From Dokdonia sinensis (GTDB lineage: Bacteria > Bacteroidota > Bacteroidia > Flavobacteriales > Flavobacteriaceae), in contig NZ_REFV01000017.1 of assembly GCF_003688895.1 (NCBI RefSeq), positions 1-64,000 on the forward strand: DNA of 64,000 bases, read 5' to 3'. This document shows positions 1 to 8,696 of this stretch, in pieces. The first letter of the stretch is position 1; every line of letters begins with the position of its first letter. The notes under the pieces are model-generated. The model did no database searches and was not told the DNA's origin. It saw only the letters and a list, made by a program, of their open reading frames with translations. Made by a program: the position numbers and the translations under genes.

Positions 1-87
1 GTTCTCCGGAACAAAATCATCATAACTTGGTGGGAGAAGACTCAACTGGGACTGGTTGTTGGTCTTCCAGACAGGACTGGCTTTCAT
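1..87 (-). CDS. IS1182 family transposase, N-terminal 29 residues only (partial)
   Basis: The minus strand opens with ATG at 87 and stays open to base 1. The peptide contains QSQLSLLPPSYDDFVPEN, which matches the characteristic N-terminal block of IS1182 transposases (Q-L-x-LLPPx-x-(D/E)DFxPEN before the HPVR motif). The catalytic DDE region lies outside the window, so activity cannot be judged. It reads away from the esterase-like gene that begins its own stop at 185. Confidence 0.75.
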   Translation of the reverse strand, partial: MKASPVWKTNNQSQLSLLPPSYDDFVPEN

Positions 88-152
88 ACCATGAAGATAC
101 GAAATACTGAAAAGTATTCAAAAAAAAAGAGACTGCCTTTTAAGACAGCCTC
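1..152 (-). mobile_element. End of an IS1182-type insertion sequence, cut by the window edge
   Basis: A transposase start lies at 87 reading out of the window, and an imperfect palindrome at 129-152 (GAGACTG.../...CAGCCTC, inner CTT/AAG) reads on the minus strand as GAGGCTGTCTT, which resembles the terminal sequence of many IS1182 elements. I place the element boundary near 152. No target duplication can be seen because the other end lies outside the window. Confidence 0.6.
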
Positions 153-184
153 ATTTTAATTTGTATCGCTATGTAAATGCGTTT

Positions 185-1330
185 TTAGTACCCAAAGTCT
201 TCCTTAATTTTTGCTGCTTTATCCAGCATCAGATCTTTTGTAATAAAAGCAACCTCTTCTAATAGAAATCCATTCTGGTACGTTTTCATCGCCTTTTTGG
301 GAGACCCTGTGTTTTCCATAGATAAGGCTAGATAATAATTACCTAACATGGTGTCTGGATATTGTTGTCTTGCAAGTTTTCCTAGACGCTCTAGTCCTTC
401 CCAATCTGAGCGTTTTTCGAGTGCAGTTGAGGTGGCGATGAAGTCATTTACTCTAATCTTTTCATCTAGACCAAAAAGTTCCTTAACAACTGCATATTTC
501 TCGATGAGATAATCATAGGGTGAACCTGGAAGATTGAGAATAGTTTCCTTGTATTCTTTTTTACTTATAGGTCTTGATATAGAAAATATATCTTCAAGCG
601 CTTGTGGTATCGCACGACCCACTAAGGAGTAGTGTGTAGCCTCATCAAAATTATCAAAGTATGTTTTCACCATAGGATTGCTCACCGTATTGAGCTGTCC
701 GTTAAGAGCGTTTATGGGCTCTCGTAATACTTTGATATCATCTGTAGCGGTAGCGAGATAATAAAAAACCTTTTGCTCTACAGCACCTAGACGCTGGACG
801 AGTCGCTCTTCCATCATAGGAGAAAGGTCCGGGCTCAAGGATATGTATCCCTGAAAAAGCGATGGATCTTTCATAAGATAAAAGTTTATAAAATTTGCGG
901 TGAGGTCGTGACCTACGGCAATTCTAAAGTTTGCCGTGCGGTAGTTTGCATCGAGATAAGGCATAAGCTCAAGGCCCACAAATTCAAAAAAAGCGGCTCC
1001 TGTATCGTCTGGAAGAAAATTTACATCATCATAAAAGGTGTCATCATCGCGCGTGTCTCCTTGAAGTATCCCGACTACAATGGCATCAGGCATTTCTTCC
1101 CAATAGCTATAATAATCTACGTTTCCAGCAACGGGTTCAAAAAGATAGTCTCCATCCATCACTATGATAACGGGATAGTTTTTCTCAGTGTTTGCACTGT
1201 AATTTCTAGGGAGTTGTACTTTGATTTGACGAGTGGCGCCTAGTTTTTCGGAGGTGAGTTCTCTGTATTCTACTTGCGCTTTCGCGAAAGCGGAAACTAA
1301 AAGAAACAATAGTAGGATTGTCTTTTTCAT
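185..1330 (-). CDS. Secreted esterase-like alpha/beta-hydrolase fold protein
   Basis: A 381-residue protein with a clear signal peptide (residues 1-18, ending SAFAKA before Q19), so probably periplasmic or surface exposed. Residues about 20-250 resemble the esterase D/enterochelin-esterase family (PF00756): a strand ending VIIVMDGD (54-61) and a later helix after RIAVGHD (136-142). The nucleophile elbow, normally G-H-S-x-G, reads G140-H-D-L-T144, so the usual serine is absent and hydrolase activity is doubtful. The C-terminal part (about 320-375) looks like a TPR-type helical pair. It is last in a minus-strand run behind the pantothenate genes. One copy of the 16-base palindrome encodes AFAKA at the signal cleavage site. 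Confidence 0.75.
   Translation of the reverse strand: MKKTILLLFLLVSAFAKAQVEYRELTSEKLGATRQIKVQLPRNYSANTEKNYPVIIVMDGDYLFEPVAGNVDYYSYWEEMPDAIVVGILQGDTRDDDTFYDDVNFLPDDTGAAFFEFVGLELMPYLDANYRTANFRIAVGHDLTANFINFYLMKDPSLFQGYISLSPDLSPMMEERLVQRLGAVEQKVFYYLATATDDIKVLREPINALNGQLNTVSNPMVKTYFDNFDEATHYSLVGRAIPQALEDIFSISRPISKKEYKETILNLPGSPYDYLIEKYAVVKELFGLDEKIRVNDFIATSTALEKRSDWEGLERLGKLARQQYPDTMLGNYYLALSMENTGSPKKAMKTYQNGFLLEEVAFITKDLMLDKAAKIKEDFGY
1277..1292. repeat. Palindrome copy, perfect 16-mer CGCTTTCGCGAAAGCG
   Basis: Lies in the esterase-like gene and encodes AFAKA at the signal peptide cleavage site. Confidence 0.95.
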
Positions 1331-1370
1331 CGTGGGGTTTTAAGAATTAGGATGCGTAAAATACGGAAAG

Positions 1371-2336
1371 TTATACTTTTCTCTGAGCGAGCACGAAAAA
1401 CAAGCCGCAAATGCCTCCAACAATAATGTTAAATATGGTTTGCGTGCCCCAAATAATCCAACCAAAGGTAAAAGCATCTTCGTATAAAAATCCAAAAAAA
1501 GAAAAGATAGCGCCCATTGCTATAGGATAAATTCCCATTCCCGCATTAGTAGCACTCATAGAAAATGCTCCTACAACAAACGCGGCGAGGATTACTCCTA
1601 GAGGAGCTTCTTCTAGCCCGGGGACTGTAAATTTCATCACCCAAAACATAGCAATATACATTGTCCATATAAATAGCGTATGGAAAATAAAAGCTGCATT
1701 TTTCTTCATATTCAGAATGCTTTTTACGCCTTCTAAAATACCGAGTCCAAAATCTCGAACTTTTATAATAAATGGATGTGAAGATTTTTTAAGAATACGC
1801 AATCCTAAAATTCCAATGGTGAGCAATACTGCCAGTCCTATGATGGACGGAAGCGGGTTTGCAGCCGTCTTAAAATAATCTATAAGTGTCGTAGACTGTA
1901 ATACAATCGCAGTAGTCATAATGACGAGTAACACCGCAAGATCTGCAATACGTTCAGAAATTATGGAGCCAAAGGCTTTTTCAAAAGGGATTTTTTCAGA
2001 TTTACTGATAACAACACCCCTTAATATCTCGCCAGATCTCAAAATAAAAGTGTTTGCAAAATAGGCAATCATTACTGCAGAGAAGCTGTTCCAAAGTCTA
2101 GGCGAATAGCCCATAGGTTCTAGCATAAACTTCCACCGGTATGCTCGCGATAGATGACTACAGGTGGCAAAAAATAATGAGATGACCACCCACAGGGGAT
2201 TTACTCCCTTTATAGCTTCCCACATTTCTAAACGCCTGGCAGCACTCATTTCGTTAAGAGAATACCACATCAAAAAAACTCCCACGAGTGGGAGTATAAT
2301 TTTAAGCGCAAGGCCTATATGTTTTTTGTTTGCCAA
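1371..2336 (-). CDS. YbhN/LPG-synthase-type transmembrane protein (UPF0104)
   Basis: The 321-residue product has seven or eight hydrophobic segments spread over its whole length and the family's signature region with LRSGEILRGVVISKSE (around 100-115), followed by ERIADLAVLLVIM. This matches the lysylphosphatidylglycerol synthetase transmembrane family, a group of inner-membrane proteins suspected of moving or binding lipids; the exact substrate is unknown and the aminoacyl-transferase domain of MprF is absent. It starts 3 bases after the panD stop and is probably cotranscribed with it, although no functional link to pantothenate is known to me. Confidence 0.8.
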   Translation of the reverse strand: MANKKHIGLALKIILPLVGVFLMWYSLNEMSAARRLEMWEAIKGVNPLWVVISLFFATCSHLSRAYRWKFMLEPMGYSPRLWNSFSAVMIAYFANTFILRSGEILRGVVISKSEKIPFEKAFGSIISERIADLAVLLVIMTTAIVLQSTTLIDYFKTAANPLPSIIGLAVLLTIGILGLRILKKSSHPFIIKVRDFGLGILEGVKSILNMKKNAAFIFHTLFIWTMYIAMFWVMKFTVPGLEEAPLGVILAAFVVGAFSMSATNAGMGIYPIAMGAIFSFFGFLYEDAFTFGWIIWGTQTIFNIIVGGICGLFFVLAQRKV

Positions 2337-2339
2337 TGT

Positions 2340-2690
2340 TTATTTGAGCAAGTTTGTTTCTTCGTTAGGGAAGCAAAGCGTAGGCTTAAATTTCTTTGCT
2401 TCTTCCAGTTCCATAAAAGCATAAACGATAAGAATAAGGATATCTCCCTTTGCTACTTTACGAGCAGCAGCACCGTTTAAGGTGATTTCTCCGCTATTAC
2501 GAGGTCCTGGAATGGCGTATGTTTCCAAACGTTCTCCATTTGTCACATTTACGATCTGCACGCGCTCGCCTTCAATTACATTTGCAGCATCCATTAAGTC
2601 CTCATCTATGGTAATACTCCCAATATAATGAAGCTCTGCTCCAGTAACCTTAACGCGATGAATTTTTGATTTTACAACATTTACTAACAT
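2340..2690 (-). CDS. panD: Aspartate 1-decarboxylase
   Basis: This 116-residue enzyme converts L-aspartate to beta-alanine for pantothenate and CoA synthesis in the cytoplasm. The self-cleavage site G24-S25 within HYIGSITID is intact, so the proenzyme can form the pyruvoyl group on Ser25. Other family residues are present: K9, the [10 protein letters not shown] block and the [12 protein letters not shown] block. Length is normal for the family. It lies 18 bases downstream of panC, which joins beta-alanine to pantoate, so the two genes form a functional pair on one transcript. Confidence 0.96.
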   Translation of the reverse strand: MLVNVVKSKIHRVKVTGAELHYIGSITIDEDLMDAANVIEGERVQIVNVTNGERLETYAIPGPRNSGEITLNGAAARKVAKGDILILIVYAFMELEEAKKFKPTLCFPNEETNLLK

Positions 2691-2708
2691 GATACAAAGG
2701 TAATTAAT

Positions 2709-3557
2709 TTAGTTAAGTGCAATATTATCTATAAGCCTGATTTCTCCAGCAAAGGCAGCGATAAAAGCGCGGTACTTTTGATTTTTACGCTTTCGCGAAA
2801 GCGGACTGAGATTTTTAATATTAGCAATTTCAAAGTATTCTAGCTCCAGACCGTCTTGAGAGGCAAATTGCGCTTGGACCCATTTACGAAGTTCATTTGC
2901 TGATGTCGAGCTAAATCTTTCTCGTGCCTCCTTCAAAATTTTATGAATAAAAGGAGCGGTTGCGAGTTGCTTTTGGGTAAGTCTTGCATTGCGACTACTC
3001 ATTGCAAGCCCATCAGGTTGCCTGTAAATAGGGCACCCCAAAATTTGAACAGAAAGTTTTTCCTTTTCTACTAACTTCTCAACAATCTTTAATTGCTGGT
3101 AATCTTTTTCGCCAAAAAATGCCTTGTCCGGCTGTACTTGTCTAAAAAGATGATTGAGTACCGTACCCACGCCGTCAAAATGTCCTGGCCGGTGTTCTCC
3201 CTCCATAACATCTTCTAAAGAGCCAAAATTGTATGATTTTGACACAACATCACCTTCATAAATTACATTTACAGATGGGACATAAACTAAAACTTGCGAT
3301 TGGTATGAGCTTAAAAGTTCAAGGTCTGCATCTACAGTGCGAGGGTATTTTTCTAAGTCGGCAGCGTTATTAAATTGTGTGGGATTCACAAAAATACTCA
3401 CGACAACAACCTCACAACATTCTAAGGCATAGTCTATAAGGGAAAGGTGTCCTTTGTGCAGCGCTCCCATCGTAGGGACAAAACCTACGGTATTATTCTT
3501 CTTTTTTGCCTCTAAGACAGCTTTTAAGATTGCTTCTTTACTAGTTATTGCACGCAC
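2709..3557 (-). CDS. panC: Pantothenate synthetase (pantoate-beta-alanine ligase)
   Basis: The 282-residue protein has the nucleotidyltransferase HIGH-type motif in VPTMGALHKGHLSLI (residues about 27-41), the pantoate-binding FVNPTQF, the FFGEKDYQQL block and the KMSKS-like SSRNARL (about 187-193). It makes pantothenate from pantoate, beta-alanine and ATP. The start is a GTG at 3557. It is the first gene of the minus-strand pan run and is divergent from the gene at 3667. A perfect 16-base palindrome near the 3' end encodes LSRKR in the C-terminal domain. Confidence 0.96.
   Translation of the reverse strand: MRAITSKEAILKAVLEAKKKNNTVGFVPTMGALHKGHLSLIDYALECCEVVVVSIFVNPTQFNNAADLEKYPRTVDADLELLSSYQSQVLVYVPSVNVIYEGDVVSKSYNFGSLEDVMEGEHRPGHFDGVGTVLNHLFRQVQPDKAFFGEKDYQQLKIVEKLVEKEKLSVQILGCPIYRQPDGLAMSSRNARLTQKQLATAPFIHKILKEARERFSSTSANELRKWVQAQFASQDGLELEYFEIANIKNLSPLSRKRKNQKYRAFIAAFAGEIRLIDNIALN
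2788..2803. repeat. Palindrome copy, perfect 16-mer
   Basis: Lies near the 3' end of panC and is read as LSRKR. Confidence 0.95.
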
Positions 3558-3619
3558 TTTACCAAAACTTTAACGGGCTGCAAACTTACCATTTTTAAGG
3601 CAAAGTGGGCAAAAATTCG

Positions 3620-3627
3620 TACTTTTG
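3620..3627 (+). promoter_or_regulatory. Bacteroidetes -7 promoter element (TACTTTTG)
   Basis: The octamer fits TAnnTTTG, the -7 element of the Bacteroidetes housekeeping sigma factor, and lies 39 bases before the ATG at 3667 in the panC divergent gap. I see only a weak T-rich candidate for the -33 element. Confidence 0.5.
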
Positions 3628-3666
3628 CGTGTTTTTTGAACAGATTAACAACCTAAGAATATTTTT

Positions 3667-4482
3667 ATGAAAGAAAAGAGGATTTTGTACGTGTCGTCTG
3701 AAGTTATTCCTTATTTACCAGAGACCGAGATTGCCTCTATGTCGTTTGAAGCTCCTCAAATGGTTAATGCTAAGGGCGGTCAGATACGCATTTTTATGCC
3801 GCGCTACGGAAATATAAATGAGCGTAGGCACCAGCTACACGAGGTGATTCGCCTTTCTGGTATGAATCTGGTTATCAACGATTTTGATATGCCTCTGATC
3901 ATAAAAGTTGCGTCTATCCCTAAAGAGCGCATGCAGGTCTATTTTATAGATAACGAAGAATACTTTAAACGCAAAGCGACGTTTACAGATGAAGAGGGGA
4001 AACTCTTTCCAGATAATGATGAACGTGCTATTTTTTTTGCTAAAGGAGTTGTAGAAACAGTTAAAAAATTAAACTGGTCTCCAGATATCATTCACGTACA
4101 CGGTTGGTTAGCATCTTTACTACCGCTATATCTTAAGCATTATTATGCAAGTGAGCCTTTATTTAGCGAGAGTAAAATAGTAACCTCTATATACAATCAA
4201 GGTTATGAAGGATCGTTAAGTAAGGAGATGATTAATAAAATTGCCTTTGACGGAATAGATCCAGCAAGTATATCTGAGCTTGAAGATCCGACGTACGAAA
4301 ACTTAATGAAAGTTTCTTTGCGTAATTCTGACGCAACGATTGTAGGTTCTGAGCATCTAGAAGAAAATTTAATGAAGTTGGTAAATACTACGAAAATACC
4401 AGCGTTACCTTACAAGAAGAAAGAAGAGTTTGCTCAAGCTTATGAGGAGTTCTACACGACCAAGGTTTTAAAGGAAGAATAG
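3667..4482 (+). CDS. Glycogen-synthase-like protein, N-terminal (GT5) domain only
   Basis: The 271 residues align in style with the first Rossmann domain of bacterial glycogen/starch synthases: KRILYVSSEVIPY at the start, then MPRYG, DNDERAIFFAKGVVE and WSPDIIHVHGWLASLLPLYL. Full synthases are about 470-480 residues; here the second Rossmann domain, which holds most of the ADP-glucose site, is missing and there is no broken remainder downstream. It therefore probably does not make glycogen alone and may bind a sugar or regulate something. It is followed after 5 bases by the DUF4270 gene, so the two are probably cotranscribed. Confidence 0.8.
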   Translation: MKEKRILYVSSEVIPYLPETEIASMSFEAPQMVNAKGGQIRIFMPRYGNINERRHQLHEVIRLSGMNLVINDFDMPLIIKVASIPKERMQVYFIDNEEYFKRKATFTDEEGKLFPDNDERAIFFAKGVVETVKKLNWSPDIIHVHGWLASLLPLYLKHYYASEPLFSESKIVTSIYNQGYEGSLSKEMINKIAFDGIDPASISELEDPTYENLMKVSLRNSDATIVGSEHLEENLMKLVNTTKIPALPYKKKEEFAQAYEEFYTTKVLKEE

Positions 4483-4487
4483 AGAAT

Positions 4488-6143
4488 ATGAAATTATATA
4501 AATTATTGACACGAACGGCAGTTTGTGTCTTTGCTCTTTTGGGAGCGGTTGCTTGTACAAATGATTTTGGTGGTGCTGGTGCAGGTCTTGTAGATCAAGT
4601 TAATTTTGATACAGGACTTACCGCAGAAATTGACATTACTTCATACAGCGTCAGGTTTGATGCAGTACAGACAAATAATCTTCCAGTAGGAGCGATAGGG
4701 GTGTATAATGACCCTGTTTACGGTACTGCGACAGTATCTGCTCTCTCTCAAGTTACTTTGTCTAGGTTTGATCCTAGCTTTGGCGATAATCCTGAATTAA
4801 CCGGTGTATATCTTACACTACCATACTTTAGTTCTAGAGAAGAAACAGATGAGGATGGGAACACCACGTATACTTTAGATTCTATATTTAGCAATACGGG
4901 ACCTATGAAGCTTTCTATTTATCGTTCTAATTATTTCTTGAACGATCTAGACCCAGATGATAACTTTGAATCTGCTGCTGTATATTTTTCTGATGAATTT
5001 AGAGATTTTGACGGTATAGAGGGTGACTTGCTTTACGAAGACGAAGCTTTTATTCCTAGCAATCTAGAAATCAGATTAGACTCAATAGGCAATCCTTTAG
5101 AGGAGTCATCTGAAATTGAAATAGCAAGTAGACTGGCACCATCTCTTAGAGTAAAACTAGATAATGATTATTTCACACAAAATTTGATTAATCAAGAAAA
5201 TTCAGAAAACTTATTAAACCAAAATAATTTTAGAGATTATTTTAGAGGTATTTATATAAAAGCAGAGGCGGTAAACGGTAATGGGAGTTACATTCTTTTT
5301 AATTATGACGGTGCAAATATTACGGCTTTTTACCAATTTTCAGGCACTGACGATTCGGGAGACGATGAGGTCGAAACTACAGAAAATAGTTCTATTGCCC
5401 TAAATTTTGGAGGTGTGCAAGTTCTAGGAATTGATGGAGAATTTAATCCTGCAATCCAGAATGATATCAATAATGCAGACGTGCTAGACGGTGAGGATAA
5501 TCTTTACTTAAAGGGAGGAAATGGATCAATAGCCGTTATAAATTTATTTCCAGATCGGGACGAGGACGGTATAGAAGATCAATTAGATATCTTAAAGTCT
5601 TGTAATGTCATAATAAACGAGGCCAACCTAATATTTTTTGTAGATCAAGACCAATTAGGAGCTGGGACCGGAGTTTTGGAACCAGAAAGGATTTTTATTT
5701 ATGATTATGACAATAATCGCACGTTGATAGATGGACAGATTGACCTTTCGGCTGGTAACGATGGTGCTGTAAGTTCTAGAACAAACCATTTGGGCAGATT
5801 AACTAGAGAAATTGAAGGCGACAGAACAAGTCCAGGAGAAAGCTATAGAATACGTATCACAAGACATCTAAACAATATAGTGGTAAATGACTCTGCAAAT
5901 GTAAATCTTGCATTAACAGTTTCTCAAAATGTTTTAAATGCCTCAAGTTCGAGAGTGCGCGGTGAGAATGGTGAGATATTAGATAGACGAATTCCATCTA
6001 CTAATATAATTTCTCAGGAAGGAACGATTCTTCACGGTAACCGAAGTGTAGATGAAGATAAAAGACTAAAGCTGAGAATTAATTATACTCTTACAGAAGA
6101 GATTAATCCAGATACTCCTTGCGGGCGTATCTTAGGATTGTAA
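4488..6143 (+). CDS. DUF4270 family outer-membrane lipoprotein
   Basis: The 551-residue product begins with a lipoprotein signal (hydrophobic run then ALLGAVAC, Cys at about 23) followed by an Asp/Asn/Gly-rich mature part, which suits a Bacteroidetes lipoprotein exported to the outer membrane. The opening of the mature region (a GLVDQVNFDT stretch, then SYSVRFDAVQTNNLPVGAIG and YNDPVYGTAT) is typical of DUF4270. Its biochemical role is unknown. It sits between the half glycogen synthase and glmS, 22 bases before the latter; this three-gene order suggests an envelope or sugar link but proves none. Confidence 0.82.
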   Translation: MKLYKLLTRTAVCVFALLGAVACTNDFGGAGAGLVDQVNFDTGLTAEIDITSYSVRFDAVQTNNLPVGAIGVYNDPVYGTATVSALSQVTLSRFDPSFGDNPELTGVYLTLPYFSSREETDEDGNTTYTLDSIFSNTGPMKLSIYRSNYFLNDLDPDDNFESAAVYFSDEFRDFDGIEGDLLYEDEAFIPSNLEIRLDSIGNPLEESSEIEIASRLAPSLRVKLDNDYFTQNLINQENSENLLNQNNFRDYFRGIYIKAEAVNGNGSYILFNYDGANITAFYQFSGTDDSGDDEVETTENSSIALNFGGVQVLGIDGEFNPAIQNDINNADVLDGEDNLYLKGGNGSIAVINLFPDRDEDGIEDQLDILKSCNVIINEANLIFFVDQDQLGAGTGVLEPERIFIYDYDNNRTLIDGQIDLSAGNDGAVSSRTNHLGRLTREIEGDRTSPGESYRIRITRHLNNIVVNDSANVNLALTVSQNVLNASSSRVRGENGEILDRRIPSTNIISQEGTILHGNRSVDEDKRLKLRINYTLTEEINPDTPCGRILGL

Positions 6144-6165
6144 AAACCCAAATATACCCAGAACT

Positions 6166-8013
6166 ATGTGCGGAATTGTAGGTTACATCGGTCATAGGGA
6201 AGCTTACCCTATAGTCTTGCAGGGTTTGCAGCGCTTAGAGTATCGAGGATATGATAGTGCAGGAATTGCCTTGTACGACGGTAAGGATCTTAAAGTCTCA
6301 AAAACAAAAGGTAAAGTAGCAGACCTTAAAAAACGTTTAGAAAAAGAAATTTCTACAGAGGGTTCTATAGCTATAGGTCATACAAGATGGGCAACTCACG
6401 GAGTTCCTAATGATGTAAATTCTCATCCTCATTATTCTAATTCTGGTAATCTAGTGATCATCCATAACGGAATCATTGAGAATTATGATGCATTGCGTCA
6501 GGAGTTGCTTAAGCGTGGTTATGCCTTTACATCAGACACAGATACAGAGGTTCTCGTAAACCTCATAGAAGATGTAAAAACAAAAGAAGGTGTAAAATTA
6601 GGAAAGGCAGTACAAATAGCACTTAACCAGACCGTCGGAGCTTATGCTATTGCAGTTTTTGATAAAACAAAGCCAGACGAGATTATTGTCGCACGACTAG
6701 GAAGCCCTCTGGCCATAGGAGTGGGAGACGATGAGTTTTTTATAGCATCAGACGCAACACCCTTCATTGAGTATACGAACAATGCAATCTATCTTGAAGA
6801 TGGGGAAATGGCCATCGTAAGACGCCATAAGGATCTTAAAATTAGAAAGATAAAGGATGACACCCTAGTCGTTCCCTATATCCAGGAATTACAACTTAAT
6901 CTTGAGCAAATTGAAAAAGGAGGTTACGACCATTTTATGCTCAAAGAAATTTATGAGCAACCCGCTGCGATAACAGACACCTTTAGAGGCCGTATGAGAG
7001 TAAATGAAGGCCTTATTAAAATGGCTGGAGTAGATGATAATATTGATAAGTTCTTAAACGCACGTCGCATCATCATTGTTGCCTGTGGAACATCCTGGCA
7101 CGCTGGTTTGGTAGCCGAATACATTTTTGAGGAATTCTCAAGAATTCCTGTAGAGGTCGAGTACGCGTCAGAGTTTCGATACAGGAATCCCGTTATTTAT
7201 AAAGATGATGTTGTAATAGCTATTTCTCAAAGTGGAGAAACAGCAGATACTATGGCCGCTATTAAACTTGCAAAAGAGCAAGGAGCTTTTGTTTTTGGGG
7301 TTTGTAATGTCGTAGGATCCTCAATCTCTCGAGAAACGCACGCAGGAGCATACACACACGCAGGACCCGAGATAGGTGTGGCGTCAACAAAAGCATTTAC
7401 AACTCAAATCACCGTATTAACACTTATCGCATTAAAACTCGCAAAAAAGAAGGGAGCAATCACAACTTCTACCTTCTACGCTTATTTACAAGAGTTAGAA
7501 AGAATTCCGACAAAAGTGAAGACTGCACTAGAGTCTAATGAGCACGTAAAATTTGTTGCAGAGCAGTATAAAGATGTGTCTAACGCATTGTATTTAGGAA
7601 GAGGTTATAACTTTCCAGTTGCACTTGAGGGAGCGTTAAAACTTAAAGAGATCTCATATATCCACGCAGAGGGGTACCCTGCAGCCGAGATGAAACACGG
7701 ACCTATTGCTCTTATAGATGAGCAAATGCCCGTAATTGTTATTGCCACAAAAAAGGGTCATTATGAGAAAGTGGTAAGTAATATTGAAGAGATTAAAGCA
7801 CGTAGTGGTAAAATCATAGGTATAGTGACCGCTGGCGACACCGAGGTAAAAAGACTTGCTGACCATATTATAGAGATTCCAGAAACTATGGAGGCCTTAA
7901 CGCCACTCTTAACAACAATTCCATTACAGTTATTGTCGTATCATATTGCGGTTATGCTGGAGAAGAATGTAGACCAACCGCGTAATCTTGCAAAGTCTGT
8001 TACTGTAGAGTAG
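6166..8013 (+). CDS. glmS: Glutamine-fructose-6-phosphate aminotransferase (isomerizing)
   Basis: This 615-residue enzyme makes glucosamine-6-phosphate from fructose-6-phosphate and glutamine, the first step to UDP-GlcNAc. The start MCGIVGYIG supplies Cys1 of the mature N-terminal amidotransferase, with HTRWATHG and HNGIIENY further on. Two SIS domains follow (ACGTSWHAGLVAEY near 305, SQSGETADTM near 355, then GRGYNFPVALEGALKLKE near 478), and the C-terminus ends NLAKSVTVE as in true GlmS. Length is normal. The catabolic enzyme NagB, which runs the reverse direction, lies about 7.5 kb downstream. Confidence 0.97.
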   Translation: MCGIVGYIGHREAYPIVLQGLQRLEYRGYDSAGIALYDGKDLKVSKTKGKVADLKKRLEKEISTEGSIAIGHTRWATHGVPNDVNSHPHYSNSGNLVIIHNGIIENYDALRQELLKRGYAFTSDTDTEVLVNLIEDVKTKEGVKLGKAVQIALNQTVGAYAIAVFDKTKPDEIIVARLGSPLAIGVGDDEFFIASDATPFIEYTNNAIYLEDGEMAIVRRHKDLKIRKIKDDTLVVPYIQELQLNLEQIEKGGYDHFMLKEIYEQPAAITDTFRGRMRVNEGLIKMAGVDDNIDKFLNARRIIIVACGTSWHAGLVAEYIFEEFSRIPVEVEYASEFRYRNPVIYKDDVVIAISQSGETADTMAAIKLAKEQGAFVFGVCNVVGSSISRETHAGAYTHAGPEIGVASTKAFTTQITVLTLIALKLAKKKGAITTSTFYAYLQELERIPTKVKTALESNEHVKFVAEQYKDVSNALYLGRGYNFPVALEGALKLKEISYIHAEGYPAAEMKHGPIALIDEQMPVIVIATKKGHYEKVVSNIEEIKARSGKIIGIVTAGDTEVKRLADHIIEIPETMEALTPLLTTIPLQLLSYHIAVMLEKNVDQPRNLAKSVTVE

Positions 8014-8090
8014 CGTTTTAAACACGCCTAAGCGAAAAATCGAAAGGGTATTACATCATTGAGTTGTGAAACCTTTTTATTTTAAAAAAC

Positions 8091-8696
8091 TCAGAATTTT
8101 AAATTTTTCTGAATCTCCAAAACTGCCGCTTTTTCATCCAGAACACCTCGTATTAGGGCATCGTCGCGAGTATCATAGTTTTGAAACCAGTCTACAATAA
8201 TTTCTACTGCCCCAGGGTATTTTGTATTAAGATCTATTAGACTTTCTGAGGAAATAGTTCTTAAGTGTTCATCTGCTGGAATTGCTAGGATTTTTGTGTC
8301 CATCTCTCCATCATCCAGAAGATCAATCATCGCGATTGGGGTTACCTCAATAACGGTTCCTGTTTTTAGAGTAGGACATAGCACTAAAATGTCTAAGGCA
8401 TCTCCATCACCACCTTTATTTTTTTCAGACAGGGTACCGGGGATAAAACCATAATTTGCTGGATAAGGCAAGAACTCGATAATGCGAGTTTTACCATTGC
8501 GCTGGTCTGGAGTAAATTTTTTGGTTTTGGGATGATATTCAATTTTTGTGTTTGTGCCGGCGGGAATTTCGATGACGGCGTTTAGGTTTCCGCTTTTCGC
8601 GAAAGCGGGATACTCATAAACATCTACCGTTTTACAATGAATAAAGAGCGCGCAAAGGGCTATGATGAGTAAGGTTCGAGTTAAATTCTGGCTCAT
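8091..8696 (-). CDS. ppa: Inorganic pyrophosphatase, family I, with lipoprotein-like signal
   Basis: The 201-residue protein has the family I blocks: EIPAGTNTKIEY, YPANYGFIPGT and GGDGDALDILV. The last is the signature region; its three aspartates are kept but the usual Pro/Glu after DGD is Ala. Unlike cytosolic enzymes it begins with an N-terminal hydrophobic segment followed by Cys21 (LFIHC), which looks like a relaxed Bacteroidetes lipobox, so I predict a membrane-attached enzyme facing the periplasm. Its start abuts the stop of the VTC-type polymerase with no gap, so the two are translationally linked. A 17-base imperfect palindrome encodes AFAKS just after the signal region. Confidence 0.88.
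   Translation of the reverse strand: MSQNLTRTLLIIALCALFIHCKTVDVYEYPAFAKSGNLNAVIEIPAGTNTKIEYHPKTKKFTPDQRNGKTRIIEFLPYPANYGFIPGTLSEKNKGGDGDALDILVLCPTLKTGTVIEVTPIAMIDLLDDGEMDTKILAIPADEHLRTISSESLIDLNTKYPGAVEIIVDWFQNYDTRDDALIRGVLDEKAAVLEIQKNLKF
8591..8607. repeat. Palindrome copy with one extra T (17 bases)
   Basis: Lies in the pyrophosphatase gene and is read as AFAKS just after the membrane signal. Confidence 0.8.

Noticed and set aside
8014-8090. Possible terminator between glmS and ppa
   Set aside because: GAGTT and AACTC arms are short and widely spaced; not strong enough to list.
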